Assembly: GCF_001421765.1 (NCBI RefSeq)
Contig: NZ_LMLA01000014.1
Coordinates: 1-64,000 of the forward strand
DNA length: 64,000 bases
Reading direction: 5' to 3'
Source: Sphingomonas sp. Leaf32
Lineage (GTDB): Bacteria; Pseudomonadota; Alphaproteobacteria; Sphingomonadales; Sphingomonadaceae
The notes below the pieces were generated by a model. It made no database searches and had not been told where the DNA came from. It saw nothing but the letters and a program-made list of their open reading frames with translations. Shown piece by piece: positions 1-7,786 of the stretch; positions within the stretch are counted from its first letter, which is position 1, and the number at the start of each line of letters is the position of its first letter. The translations under genes were made by a program, and so were the position numbers.

Positions 1-208
1 TCGCTACCCCTCTTTTGGAAGGGCGCCCGCTTCGCCTTTTCAGTGTCCCCGTAGAAGCGAGCAACTCGCCCCGTCCGGTGAACAGCCCTCTACGGGGGGT
101 CTTCCGAACCGTCAACGGCTTTTTGCAATTTTGTTTCGAGAAAGTTGCAGATCGGCGGAAATCCTTGGGTTTACACCCCCTCAATCCATGGGGTTACAAG
201 GTGGCCTG

Positions 209-1678
209 ATGGAAACCCCTGCCGAATCAGCCCGCGCCGCCGCCGAACCGCTCGGAAAGCAGGTGCGGCGCGCCGTCATCTGGCGGTCGGGGAGCCAGAT
301 CGTCGGGCAGATCGTGTCGTGGGCATCGACCTTTCTGGTCATCCGACTGCTGACGCCGGGCGACTATGGCATGGTCGCGATGACGGGCGTCGTGCTGTTG
401 CTGCTCAACATGCTGAACGGCCATGGCCTGGCCAATGCGCTGATCCAGCATGGCGAGGTGTCCGTCCGCGAACAGCGGCAGGTCTTTGGTATGCTGCTCG
501 TCCTCAACGTCATGTTGGGGGGCTTGCAGTTCGCGCTCGCGCCACTGGCCGCCGCCTATTATCGCGAACCGTTCGTCGCCGACCTGTTGCGGGTACAGGC
601 GTTGCTGTACCTCACCACGCCGTTCAGTTCCTTTGCCTATGCACTGTTGGCGCGTCGGATGGATTTCCATCGGCAGGCGCAGGTCAACCTGCTGTCGTCA
701 CTGGCCGGCGCACTGGCGGCGATCGGCGGGGCCTATGCGGGTCTCGACGTCTGGACGCTGGTGCTGGCGCCCGCGACGACGTTCGTCACGCGCGCGGTCG
801 GGCTGATGATCGCGGCACGGGCGTGGATGTGGCCGAGCTTCGACTTTCGCGGTGCCGGACATCTTGCCCGCTATGGCGGGATCGTCGCGGGGGCGAGCCT
901 GCTGAACTTTGCGCAAAGCCAGGCCGACATCCTCGTCGCCGGGCGGTTCTTCGATGCGCATGCGGTCGGCATCTACACCACCGCGCTGTTCCTGACGCAG
1001 ATCTTCACCAACAAGGTCGTGCCGCCGATCAACGAGGTCGCCTTTTCGGCCTATGCCCGGATGCGCGACGATCCGGCGGCCATCGCCCAGGGGTTCGTGC
1101 GGTCGGTACGGGTGCTGATGCTGATCGCGGTGCCGTTCTTCATCGGCCTGGCGGTAACGGCGCAGCCGGCGGTGGCCATCGCCCTCGGGCCGAAATGGTC
1201 GGATGCCGCGCCCCTGGTCGCGCTGCTCGGTCTCGCTATGCCGTTCATGACCTTGCAGGCGCTCTTTCCCCCCGCCGTCGACGCGCTGGGCAAGCCCGGC
1301 ACCACGGCAGGCACGACCGCAATCGGCGCGATCATCCTGCCGATCGCCTTCCTGATCGGCGCGCGGTTCGGGATCGAGGGCGTGGCGGGTGCGTGGATCG
1401 TCGCGCATCCGCTGTTGCTGGCGATCGTCGCGGCACGGGCGTTGCCGGTGATCGGACTGTCGGCGGGCAGCTTCGCGCGCGCCGTCGCGCCGGCGTTCGG
1501 GGCGGGCGCGGCGATGGCGGCGGCGGTCACGCTCGCCGCCCATGCCGCAGGGCCGCTGTCGCCGGTGCCGATGCTGGCGCTGTCGGTCGCGGTCGGCGGC
1601 GCGGTCTATGCCGGTAGCCTGTGGATCTTCGCCCGCAGCACCGTCCTCGACGCCTGGGCGATGCTGCGGCGCGCCTAG
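209..1678 (+). CDS. Lipid-linked polysaccharide flippase, MOP superfamily (Wzx/PST-like)
   Basis: Predicted inner-membrane flippase that would move undecaprenyl-linked glycan across the membrane for exopolysaccharide or LPS assembly. The 489-residue product is hydrophobic nearly throughout, with roughly 12-14 membrane segments after a short basic leader (KQVRRAVIWRSGSQ, residues 17-30) that is typical of this family. An in-frame ATG at 131 would add 26 residues of poor coding quality, so I prefer the ATG at 209. It has no operon partner in view; it faces a glycosyltransferase-like gene and the two share one palindromic terminator. The transported glycan cannot be read from the sequence. Confidence 0.85.
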   Translation: METPAESARAAAEPLGKQVRRAVIWRSGSQIVGQIVSWASTFLVIRLLTPGDYGMVAMTGVVLLLLNMLNGHGLANALIQHGEVSVREQRQVFGMLLVLNVMLGGLQFALAPLAAAYYREPFVADLLRVQALLYLTTPFSSFAYALLARRMDFHRQAQVNLLSSLAGALAAIGGAYAGLDVWTLVLAPATTFVTRAVGLMIAARAWMWPSFDFRGAGHLARYGGIVAGASLLNFAQSQADILVAGRFFDAHAVGIYTTALFLTQIFTNKVVPPINEVAFSAYARMRDDPAAIAQGFVRSVRVLMLIAVPFFIGLAVTAQPAVAIALGPKWSDAAPLVALLGLAMPFMTLQALFPPAVDALGKPGTTAGTTAIGAIILPIAFLIGARFGIEGVAGAWIVAHPLLLAIVAARALPVIGLSAGSFARAVAPAFGAGAAMAAAVTLAAHAAGPLSPVPMLALSVAVGGAVYAGSLWIFARSTVLDAWAMLRRA

Positions 1679-1710
1679 ATCGCCTTCCGATCAGATCGGA
1701 AGGCGATCTA
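1676..1710. terminator. Perfect stop-to-stop palindrome, likely bidirectional terminator
   Basis: Two 17-base arms (TAGATCGCCTTCCGATC and its exact reverse complement) flank a single A. The first three bases are the TAG stop of the flippase gene and the last three are the TAG stop of the facing gene, so the whole gap between the genes is one hairpin. There is no T-run, so termination by this hairpin is inferred from position and stability. Confidence 0.7.
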
Positions 1711-2655
1711 ACCCAGCCGGTCGATCGCCGTGCGGGTCGCCGCCAGATAGGCATCGCCGTGGAAGCGATAGGTACCGATGAAGTGGACGAACGCCGGGTC
1801 GGTCGCAAAGCGTGCCCGGCCGAACAGTGCCGCATTCCAGAAGTTCAGATAGCGATCATAGGGCAGCAGCAGCGGGTCGTGGCCGTTGGCGACCACGAAG
1901 TTCGACGTCACCTGCTCGCTGCCCCAGCGCGACCAGCTTTCGCGACCGATCGCGTCGTCCATCGCCAGCGACAGCGCTTCGGCCAGCGCCCGCCCATGGC
2001 CCCCCGGCGCGAAACCGGCAAAGCCCGCACAGCCCCGGACATAGCGCAGCGATTCATATCCCGACAGCGCGACCGATCCGATCGCCGCCTCCGCCGCGTC
2101 CTGCACATGCAGCCCGGCCCCGCGCGGATCGACCCCGGCCGCATCGCGGGCAAGGTCAGCTACGGCACGGAGTTCGGCGCTTGCCTCCCCGCGCAGCGTG
2201 AAATCGCGTCCGGCATCGATCGCCTCACGGACCTCCGCCACATCGCCCAGCGTCACCGTGTCCGAGTCGGCCTGGATCACATAGGAATCGGCGCGCAGGT
2301 CGAGAATGGTCAGCAACCGCTCCCACGTCCCCCCGCGCGGGCATGGCCCGGTATCGACATCGTCGATCAGGATGATGCGCGGGTCGTTCAGGTGATGCGC
2401 CAGCACCGCCTTGTCGCCGGCGGTCAATGTCCCGTCGTCGAGGATCACCGCCCGCCCCCGGCCCAACTGGTGCCGCAGCGACTTCACCGTGACCAGATAG
2501 GGCAGCAACACCGCCGACCCGATCATCGAGAACAGGATGACGCCGTCGTCGCTGCGCGGGATCGGCGGGGTCTGCAGCACCCGCCGCGCCAGCCGGCGGT
2601 GCAGCCGTTGCTTGACGTGCCAGTTGAGATGCTCGGCGAGCGAGGGAGAAGCCAT
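1708..2655 (-). CDS. Glycosyltransferase-like hypothetical protein
   Basis: A 315-residue soluble protein. The N-terminal half looks like a GT-A nucleotide-sugar fold: an LFSMIGSAVLLPYLVTVKSL strand-helix unit near residue 41, then a DSYVIQADSDTVTL stretch near residue 123 whose acidic pair (D130, D132) could be the metal-binding DXD motif. No membrane segment or signal peptide is seen. It converges on the polysaccharide flippase gene, which fits a role in glycan assembly, but that link is inference. The family is not one I recognise with certainty; an unrelated alpha/beta protein with a chance acidic pair is possible. Confidence 0.6.
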   Translation of the reverse strand: MASPSLAEHLNWHVKQRLHRRLARRVLQTPPIPRSDDGVILFSMIGSAVLLPYLVTVKSLRHQLGRGRAVILDDGTLTAGDKAVLAHHLNDPRIILIDDVDTGPCPRGGTWERLLTILDLRADSYVIQADSDTVTLGDVAEVREAIDAGRDFTLRGEASAELRAVADLARDAAGVDPRGAGLHVQDAAEAAIGSVALSGYESLRYVRGCAGFAGFAPGGHGRALAEALSLAMDDAIGRESWSRWGSEQVTSNFVVANGHDPLLLPYDRYLNFWNAALFGRARFATDPAFVHFIGTYRFHGDAYLAATRTAIDRLG

Positions 2656-2735
2656 GATGCCGCTGTACTGCCGTCGCCTTAATTACCGGTCAACGCGGGG
2701 CCAGTCTGAAAACTCGCCGGAGGGCGAGCTTTGAG

Positions 2736-2817
2736 GCGGCACCGGCCCGCTCCCCCGCCCGGCCACCCATCGAAGATACCGTGTGGGTGGCCGGGCGGGG
2801 GAGCGGGCCGGTGCCGC
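2736..2817. repeat. 82-base intergenic palindrome, family A copy 1
   Basis: Arms of about 34 bases, beginning GCGGCACCGGCCCGCTCCCC and ending with the reverse complement, surround a loop of about 14 bases. A second copy with compensating base changes lies at 14155-14236. Both are followed directly by a small tetraloop-type hairpin. It sits between the start of the glycosyltransferase-like gene and the end of the CBS-domain gene. Confidence 0.85.
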
Positions 2818-2837
2818 AAACGTGCTTCGGCACGTTT
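2818..2837 (-). terminator. UUCG-loop hairpin after the CBS-domain gene
   Basis: AAACGTGC, TTCG, GCACGTTT forms an 8-base stem with a TTCG loop closed by C-G, the exceptionally stable tetraloop class. It lies 11 bases past the stop of the CBS-domain gene, so it probably ends that transcript. The T-run on either strand is only three bases long. Confidence 0.55.
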
Positions 2838-2848
2838 ACAACAGATTC

Positions 2849-3271
2849 TCACGCCTGCTGGATATAGGTCCGCATCGCGTTCGCCTCCGCCTCGATCCCG
2901 TCGATGCGGTGCTTGACCAGATCGCCGATCGACACGAACCCGACCAGCGCCTCGCCCTCGACGACCGGCAGGTGGCGGATGCGCCGCTGCGTCATCAGCG
3001 ACAGCGCGCCCAGGATCGACGCGCCGGGCGGCACCGTGACCACCGGGCTGCTCATCCGTTCGCCGACCGCCATGTCCAGCACCGCCGCACCGACCTCGAC
3101 CAGCGCGTGCACCACGTCGCGTTCCGAAAAGATGCCGGCGACCTTGCCCTCCACCAGCACCGGCACCGCGCCGATGCGGTGCCGCGTCAGCAGCGCCACC
3201 ACCTCGCGCACCGGCATGTCGGCGCCCACCGACACCACATCGCGTCCGCCCGAAATCGCTGCGATCGTCAT
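2849..3271 (-). CDS. CBS-domain pair protein
   Basis: A 140-residue protein made of two CBS domains (about residues 8-60 and 70-128) with nothing else attached. Such pairs bind adenosine nucleotides and usually act as energy or redox sensors for partner proteins. Typical CBS turns are visible: HRIGAVPVLVEGKVAGIFSE in the first domain and RIRHLPVVEGEALVGFVSIG in the second. I chose the ATG at 3271 because AAGGAGAG precedes it at good spacing; in-frame starts further upstream lack one. The gene stands alone, divergent from a small membrane protein. The partner is unknown. Confidence 0.9.
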   Translation of the reverse strand: MTIAAISGGRDVVSVGADMPVREVVALLTRHRIGAVPVLVEGKVAGIFSERDVVHALVEVGAAVLDMAVGERMSSPVVTVPPGASILGALSLMTQRRIRHLPVVEGEALVGFVSIGDLVKHRIDGIEAEANAMRTYIQQA

Positions 3272-3361
3272 CGCTCTCTCCTTGTGCTCCGGCGCAGCGG
3301 TTCCCTCCCGCATCGCGTCCATGGCCTTGAGAATCTCACGCTTCGGGCGCATTGAAAAGCC

Positions 3362-3664
3362 ATGGCGAACGATCTGGACGACCCCGACTATGCCGCGTTC
3401 GCCTGGGCGCGCTTTCGCTGGCTGCTCAAGATCATGGCCGGCGTATCGGTCGCGGCCGCGCTGGTGGCGCTCGGCGGCATCTGGTGGTGGATCGGGTCGA
3501 TGAACTGGATCATCGCCGCTGCCACGCTGGGCGGGGTCGGCGGATCGGTGATGCTGGGCGGCGCATTGATGGCGCTGGTGTTTCTCAGCAACGGATCGGG
3601 CCATGACGCCGCGGTCGATGCGTTCAATGCCGATCGCGATCCGGGGCGCGATCCGCGAGGGTAG
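3362..3664 (+). CDS. Small two-span membrane protein, unknown function
   Basis: A 100-residue product with an acidic N-terminus (MANDLDDPDYAAFAWARFRW), two hydrophobic segments (about residues 22-44 and 47-75) and a polar acidic-basic tail rich in Asp and Arg. The layout resembles small inner-membrane proteins often found in sphingomonads, but I do not recognise a named family. It starts 90 bases from the divergent CBS-domain gene, so the two may share a control region. No other partner is seen. Confidence 0.7.
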   Translation: MANDLDDPDYAAFAWARFRWLLKIMAGVSVAAALVALGGIWWWIGSMNWIIAAATLGGVGGSVMLGGALMALVFLSNGSGHDAAVDAFNADRDPGRDPRG

Positions 3665-3716
3665 GTGGCGCTGGTCGGAAACCTCGGTCCGGCCCAGCAC
3701 GACTACCCACCCCTCC

Positions 3717-3795
3717 GTCACCCCGGGCTTGACCCGGGGTCCCGCTTCTTCTGCGGTCGGTACAAAGCGGGACCCCGGATCAAGTCCGGGGTGAC
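3717..3795. repeat. Intergenic palindrome, family B (GTCACCCCGG type)
   Basis: Two short inverted modules, GTCACCCCGGGCTTGACCCG and its near mirror CGGATCAAGTCCGGGGTGAC, flank a middle part. The whole unit can fold as one hairpin. Related copies lie at 11511-11610, 33013-33120, 39987-40015 and 56066-56148. It sits between convergent genes. Confidence 0.8.
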
Positions 3796-3829
3796 GATCA
3801 AGGAAGGCGTCCGCAAACCGCCAAAACGC

Positions 3830-3868
3830 AAAACCCGCCGGGCGCCCTGTCGGCCCCCGGCGGGTTTT
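3830..3868 (-). terminator. rpmG terminator: Rho-independent terminator of rpmG
   Basis: AAAACCCGCCGGG pairs with CCCGGCGGGTTTT around a short loop. Read on the minus strand the stem is followed by TTTTGCGTTTTGG, a good T-rich tail. It lies about 37 bases past the rpmG stop. Confidence 0.85.
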
Positions 3869-3904
3869 GACGAACGAACCGGCCCCAGTACGGGCCGGAC
3901 GCGC

Positions 3905-4072
3905 TTACTTGATCTTCGCTTCCTTGAACTCGACATGCTTGCGCACGACCGGGTCATACTTACGGAAGGTCAGCTTCTCGGTCTGGTTGCGCGGGTTCTT
4001 CTTGGTGACATAGAAGAAGCCGGTATCGGCCGAGCTGACGAGCTTGATCTTGACGGTGGTCGGCTTTGCCAT
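3905..4072 (-). CDS. rpmG: 50S ribosomal protein L33
   Basis: Component of the large ribosomal subunit near the E site. The 55-residue product (MAKPTTVKIKLVSSADTGFF at the start, HVEFKEAKIK at the end) matches the proteobacterial L33 in length and sequence. It lacks the two CXXC zinc pairs, so it is the zinc-independent C-minus form. The ATG at 4072 gives the standard family N-terminus; longer readings are not supported. A strong terminator follows, and no co-transcribed gene is seen. Confidence 0.98.
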   Translation of the reverse strand: MAKPTTVKIKLVSSADTGFFYVTKKNPRNQTEKLTFRKYDPVVRKHVEFKEAKIK

Positions 4073-4254
4073 GACCCAAAATTCCCTTGGGCATGACGCC
4101 CGCAAATGACAATGGAAAGCGACCCGCCACGACGCGGGCTGCTGCAAGTTGGGGGCGCATGGGGCAATACGGTGCATGAGTCAAGGCCGGACGCCTTCAC
4201 CGGAACGTAACCTCTGGGGTGCAGGTTACGATTCAAATGGTTGGAGAGGCGGCG

Positions 4255-4539
4255 ATGCGGATCGAGTCGGTGCATATCGATGCGGAGCGGGCGATGACGT
4301 TGGGCGGCCATGCCCATCCGTTCGCCGAGATCGAGGCGATTCGCGCCATCGCCACTGCCGAATCCAGCCTGCCCGCGCTGTCGGTCCTGGCGCTGGTCGA
4401 TGCTGCCATCGCACGCGGCGAACGTGCCTCGCTCGGCGAATGGACCGCGCTCGCCCGCGATGCGGTACGCTGCGGGCGCAGCGACGTCGCGACCGCGCAG
4501 GCCTATGCCGCCGCCTGTTCGGTACGTCTCGCCGGCTGA
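4255..4539 (+). CDS. Hypothetical protein, 94 residues
   Basis: A small Ala-rich, mostly helical protein with no signal peptide or membrane segment. I prefer the ATG at 4255 because GGAGAGG lies just upstream; an in-frame ATG at 4219 has no such site. The stop is 12 bases before the GDT1-like membrane protein gene, so the two are probably one transcript. I do not recognise a family, and no catalytic motif is apparent. Confidence 0.65.
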   Translation: MRIESVHIDAERAMTLGGHAHPFAEIEAIRAIATAESSLPALSVLALVDAAIARGERASLGEWTALARDAVRCGRSDVATAQAYAAACSVRLAG

Positions 4540-4551
4540 TCCTGCGAACGG

Positions 4552-5112
4552 ATGGACCCGCTCGTTCCCGCGCTGGTCGCGGTCCTGCTGGCGGGGGTCG
4601 GCGATCGCCCGGCGTTGCTGACCGCGATCCTTGCCGATCGGCACGGATCGGCGGCCACGATCGGCGGCGTGGTCGCGCAGGCGATCGGGTTCGCGCTCGC
4701 CGCCGTGGCCGGGACGCTGGTCGCCCCGCACCTCTCGCCCAATGCGCGCGGCCTGTTGCTCGCCCTCGCGCTGTTGTCGGCCGGCGGGTCGGCGCTGTTC
4801 GCCGCGCGGATCAAGGACCGGCTCGACCATTGGCGGCTGCCCGGCTGGCTGACCGGCTTTCTCGGCCTCGGCATCCTCGCGCTGGGGGATCGCGGACAGT
4901 TCCTCGTCTTCGCACTGGTTGCGCGCACGCCCGATCCGGTGGCGGGCACCATCGGCGCGACGCTGGCAGCAATCGCCCTGTCCGCCGCCGCCGCGACGCT
5001 GGGCGAACGTGGCTGGCAGGCGCTGCCGTTTCGCGTGGTCCGGCCGGTGACGGCGGGACTGTTGCTGCTGAGCGGCGCCATCATTGGTCTGGGCGCATTG
5101 CGCCTGCTTTGA
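4552..5112 (+). CDS. GDT1/TMEM165-like (UPF0016) membrane protein
   Basis: A 186-residue protein with about six hydrophobic segments in two repeats. Each repeat begins with a GDR motif (VLLAGVGDRPALL near residue 12, ILALGDRGQFLVF near residue 105), which corresponds to the E-x-G-D-[KR]-[TS] motif of the UPF0016/GDT1 family of Mn/Ca cation transporters. The acidic residue three places before the GD is replaced (AGVGDR, LALGDR) and the Thr/Ser is lost in both copies, so cation transport is uncertain. It may be a divergent member. It follows a 94-residue hypothetical gene by 12 bases. Confidence 0.6.
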   Translation: MDPLVPALVAVLLAGVGDRPALLTAILADRHGSAATIGGVVAQAIGFALAAVAGTLVAPHLSPNARGLLLALALLSAGGSALFAARIKDRLDHWRLPGWLTGFLGLGILALGDRGQFLVFALVARTPDPVAGTIGATLAAIALSAAAATLGERGWQALPFRVVRPVTAGLLLLSGAIIGLGALRLL

Positions 5113-5219
5113 TCCAGCGAATCGATCGTTCCGACCGGAATTTTCGCTTGGGGAAAACGGGAAAGATTCGGCACCGCGATCGTTGCTGAACCGAATCATA
5201 TCCTGCCGGAGAAACCCTC

Positions 5220-5711
5220 GTGACCAACCCTGCGCTCGACACGCCGACCGACCTGCCCAACAATAAGGTCGCGAGCGTCGCCGACGGCCTGAACGCTGCC
5301 CTCGCCGACTGCTTCACTTTGTATCTGAAGACCAAGAACTTCCACTGGCACGTCTCCGGCCCGCATTTCCGCGACTATCACCTGATGCTCGACGATCAGG
5401 CCGCGCAGATCCTGGCGGTCACCGACGTGATCGCCGAACGCGTGCGCAAGACCGGCAACACCTCGTTGCGCTCGATCGGCGACATCGCGCGGCGCACTGC
5501 GATCAAGGACAATGACAAGGAGTTCGTGAAGCCCGACGACATGCTCGCCGAGCTGCGCGACGACAATCTGAAGCTGGTCGAGCGGCTGCGCGAAGCCCGC
5601 GAAGCCGCCGAGGCAGCCGGCGACACCGCGACCAGCAGCCTCGCCGACGACTGGATCGATCAGGCCGAGGAACGCGCCTGGTTCCTGTTCGAAACCGCGC
5701 GCAAGGGCTGA
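5220..5711 (+). CDS. dps: Dps-family ferritin-like DNA-protection protein
   Basis: Dodecameric iron-storage and DNA-binding protein that detoxifies Fe(II) with peroxide. The 163-residue product has the ferroxidase signature at residues 40-60 (NFHWHVSGPHFRDYHLMLDD), with His, Asp and Glu ligands in the expected order. The start is a GTG at 5220 preceded by GGAGAAA. The short N-terminal tail contains one Lys only, so DNA binding through that tail may be weak. A strong hairpin terminator lies 20 bases downstream, which points to a single-gene transcript. OxyR or Fur control is typical of the family, but no clear site was found. Confidence 0.95.
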   Translation: MTNPALDTPTDLPNNKVASVADGLNAALADCFTLYLKTKNFHWHVSGPHFRDYHLMLDDQAAQILAVTDVIAERVRKTGNTSLRSIGDIARRTAIKDNDKEFVKPDDMLAELRDDNLKLVERLREAREAAEAAGDTATSSLADDWIDQAEERAWFLFETARKG

Positions 5712-5730
5712 TTCCCTGCCGCCGACCTAC

Positions 5731-5770
5731 GAAAAGCCCGCCGGTGCCTTATCGCACCGGCGGGCTTTTC
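5731..5770 (+). terminator. Rho-independent terminator of dps
   Basis: GAAAAGCCCGCCGGTGC pairs with GCACCGGCGGGCTTTTC around a TTATC-type loop. A T-run follows on the plus strand, and an A-run precedes it, so it could work in both directions. Confidence 0.88.
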
Positions 5771-5861
5771 GCTGCGAGGGCGACGAATCCGGAACCGCGA
5801 CCGCCCCCGCGCGCTCCTGTACGGACGGGGCAATCCTGCCCATACGAACGGGAACAACGAC

Positions 5862-6047
5862 ATGTTGAAATGGGCCGTGATGTTTCTCGTGCTGGGTCTG
5901 GTGCTCGGCGCATTGGGCTTTGGCGGTATCGGCGGCGCGTTCGTCGGCATCGCGAAAATCCTGTTCTTCGTCGCCATCGCGATCTTCGCGGTGCTGCTGG
6001 TGCTGGGACTGCTCGCCGGGCGTGGCGTGAAGCGCGCCATCGACTAG
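5862..6047 (+). CDS. DUF1328-family small membrane protein (YtjA-like)
   Basis: A 61-residue protein made of two membrane segments (about residues 3-30 and 33-53) separated by a Gly-rich turn, ending in a short basic tail. Length, MLKWAVMFLVLGLVLGALGF start and glycine pattern fit the DUF1328 (YtjA) family, which is widespread and of unknown function, often stress-linked. It ends 11 bases before the DNA ligase start, so co-transcription is likely. Confidence 0.85.
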   Translation: MLKWAVMFLVLGLVLGALGFGGIGGAFVGIAKILFFVAIAIFAVLLVLGLLAGRGVKRAID

Positions 6048-6058
6048 GCTCGCCAGCG

Positions 6059-7672
6059 ATGCGCGCCTTTGCCGATCTGCTCGATCGCCTGATCTATACC
6101 CGGTCGCGCAATGCCAAGCTGGCGCTGATCGGCACCTATCTGCGCGACACGCCCGATCCCGATCGCGGCTGGGCGATCGCCGCGCTGACCGGCGATCTCG
6201 ACCTGCCGGCGGTCAAGTCCGCCGCGATCCGCGCGCTCATCACCGAACGGACCGATCCGGTGCTATTCGCGATGAGCCGCGATTTCGTCGGCGATACGGC
6301 GGAAACCGTCGCCTTGCTGTGGCCCGAACCGCCGCCCGGTACGGTGACCGACGCCGATCCGCTGACCCTCGATACGGTGGTGACGCGCTTGGGCCACCTG
6401 TCGCGTTCCGATGCGCCGCGTGCGCTGGCCGATATGCTCGACCGTCTCGAATCGGACGAACGCTTCGCCCTGCTCAAGCTCGCGACCGGCGGCCTGCGCG
6501 TCGGCGTCTCCGCGCGCCTCGCCAAGACCGCGCTGGCACAGGCGTTCGGCCTCGACGTCGATGCGGTGGAGGAGGTGTGGCACGGCCTCGCCCCGCCCTA
6601 TGCCGAGCTGTTCGACTGGGCGGAGGGGCGCGCCGAACAGCCGCACGCCGCCGACCTGCCGGTGTTCCGCCCGTTCATGCTGGCCCACCCCCTCGACGAC
6701 GGCATCGTCGACCTTGCCGACTATGCCGCCGAATGGAAATGGGACGGCATCCGGGTCCAGCTGGTCCATGTCGGCGGCGAAACCCGGCTGTACAGCCGCG
6801 CGGGCGACGACATTACCGCCGCCTTTCCCGAAGTCGCCGCCGCCTTCCGCACGCCCGGCGTGCTCGACGGCGAATTACTGGTCCGCGGGGTTGGCCAGGG
6901 CGATGCGCTCCATGCCGACGATACCGGCGCGGCCAGCTTCAACGCGCTGCAACAGCGGCTGGGGCGGAAGATCGTGTCGAAGGCGATGCTGGCCGACTTT
7001 CCCGCCTTCGTCCGCCTCTACGACATCCTGTTCGACGGCAACGAAGACCTGCGCGAGCGCCCGTGGCACGAACGCCGCACCCGGTTGGAAGCGTTCGTGC
7101 CCACACTGGACCCGACGACCTTCGACCTGTCCCGCCTGATCGACGCCGCCGATTTTGCCGAGCTGGCCGACATCCGCAGCCGCGCGCGCGATTCGGCAAT
7201 CGAGGGGGTCATGCTCAAACGCCGCGACTCTCCCTATGTCGCCGGGCGGCGGGTAGGGCTGTGGTATAAATGGAAACGCGATCCGCTCGTCGCCGATTGC
7301 GTGATGATGTACGCCCAGCGCGGCAGCGGCAAACGATCGTCCTTCTATTCCGACTACACCTTTGGCTGCTGGACCGCCGACCCGGCCGAGGGCGGCGAGT
7401 TGCTGCCGGTCGGCAAGGCTTATTCCGGCTTCACCGATGCCGAGCTGAAGGACCTCGACCGCTTCGTCCGCCAGCATACAACCAACCGCTTCGGCCCGGT
7501 ACGTGAGGTCGAAAAGACACTGGTGTTCGAAGTCGCGTTCGATTCGATCCATGCGTCGAAACGCCACAAATCAGGCGTCGCCATGCGCTTCCCCCGCATC
7601 AGCCGCATCCGCACCGACAAGCCGGCGACGGAAGCGGACCAGATCGCCACGCTGCTGAAGCTGGTGAGCTGA
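6059..7672 (+). CDS. ATP-dependent DNA ligase
   Basis: Seals single-strand nicks through a covalent enzyme-AMP intermediate. The 537-residue product has an N-terminal helical DNA-binding region (residues 1 to about 200), a nucleotidyltransferase core starting at motif I (EWKWDGIRVQL, active-site K227) and a C-terminal OB-fold with HASKRHKSGVAMRFPRISRI. Its length and layout fit the bacterial ligase type (the PP_1105-like family) that usually sits beside a DEXH-box helicase, an exonuclease and a metallophosphoesterase. None of those partners is next to it here. The ATG at 6059 follows the DUF1328 gene by 11 bases; longer readings are poor. It is expected to supplement the NAD-dependent LigA in repair. 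Confidence 0.93.
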   Translation: MRAFADLLDRLIYTRSRNAKLALIGTYLRDTPDPDRGWAIAALTGDLDLPAVKSAAIRALITERTDPVLFAMSRDFVGDTAETVALLWPEPPPGTVTDADPLTLDTVVTRLGHLSRSDAPRALADMLDRLESDERFALLKLATGGLRVGVSARLAKTALAQAFGLDVDAVEEVWHGLAPPYAELFDWAEGRAEQPHAADLPVFRPFMLAHPLDDGIVDLADYAAEWKWDGIRVQLVHVGGETRLYSRAGDDITAAFPEVAAAFRTPGVLDGELLVRGVGQGDALHADDTGAASFNALQQRLGRKIVSKAMLADFPAFVRLYDILFDGNEDLRERPWHERRTRLEAFVPTLDPTTFDLSRLIDAADFAELADIRSRARDSAIEGVMLKRRDSPYVAGRRVGLWYKWKRDPLVADCVMMYAQRGSGKRSSFYSDYTFGCWTADPAEGGELLPVGKAYSGFTDAELKDLDRFVRQHTTNRFGPVREVEKTLVFEVAFDSIHASKRHKSGVAMRFPRISRIRTDKPATEADQIATLLKLVS

Positions 7673-7702
7673 GCTGAGCCGACCCGCCCACCCAAACGAA
7701 CC

Positions 7703-7784
7703 GTACCCCCGCGCAGGCGGGGGTCCAGAGCCAAGCAAAACCGTCGACCGTTCGCACCCTGAATCCCCGCCTGCGCGGGGATAC
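7703..7784. repeat. Intergenic palindrome, family C (CCCGCGCAGGCGGG type)
   Basis: GTACCCCCGCGCAGGCGGGG and the mirrored CCCCGCCTGCGCGGGGATAC flank about 40 bases. It lies exactly between the convergent ligase and glutaminyl cyclotransferase genes and could end both transcripts. Related units with a CATTCCCGCGAAGGCGGGAA core are at 11668 and 32858. Confidence 0.75.
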
Positions 7785-7786
7785 GC

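Noticed and set aside
1..208. Possible gene or RNA at the left edge
   Set aside because: No reading frame with coding character and no stable RNA fold was found; the only nearby start is the alternative start for the flippase.
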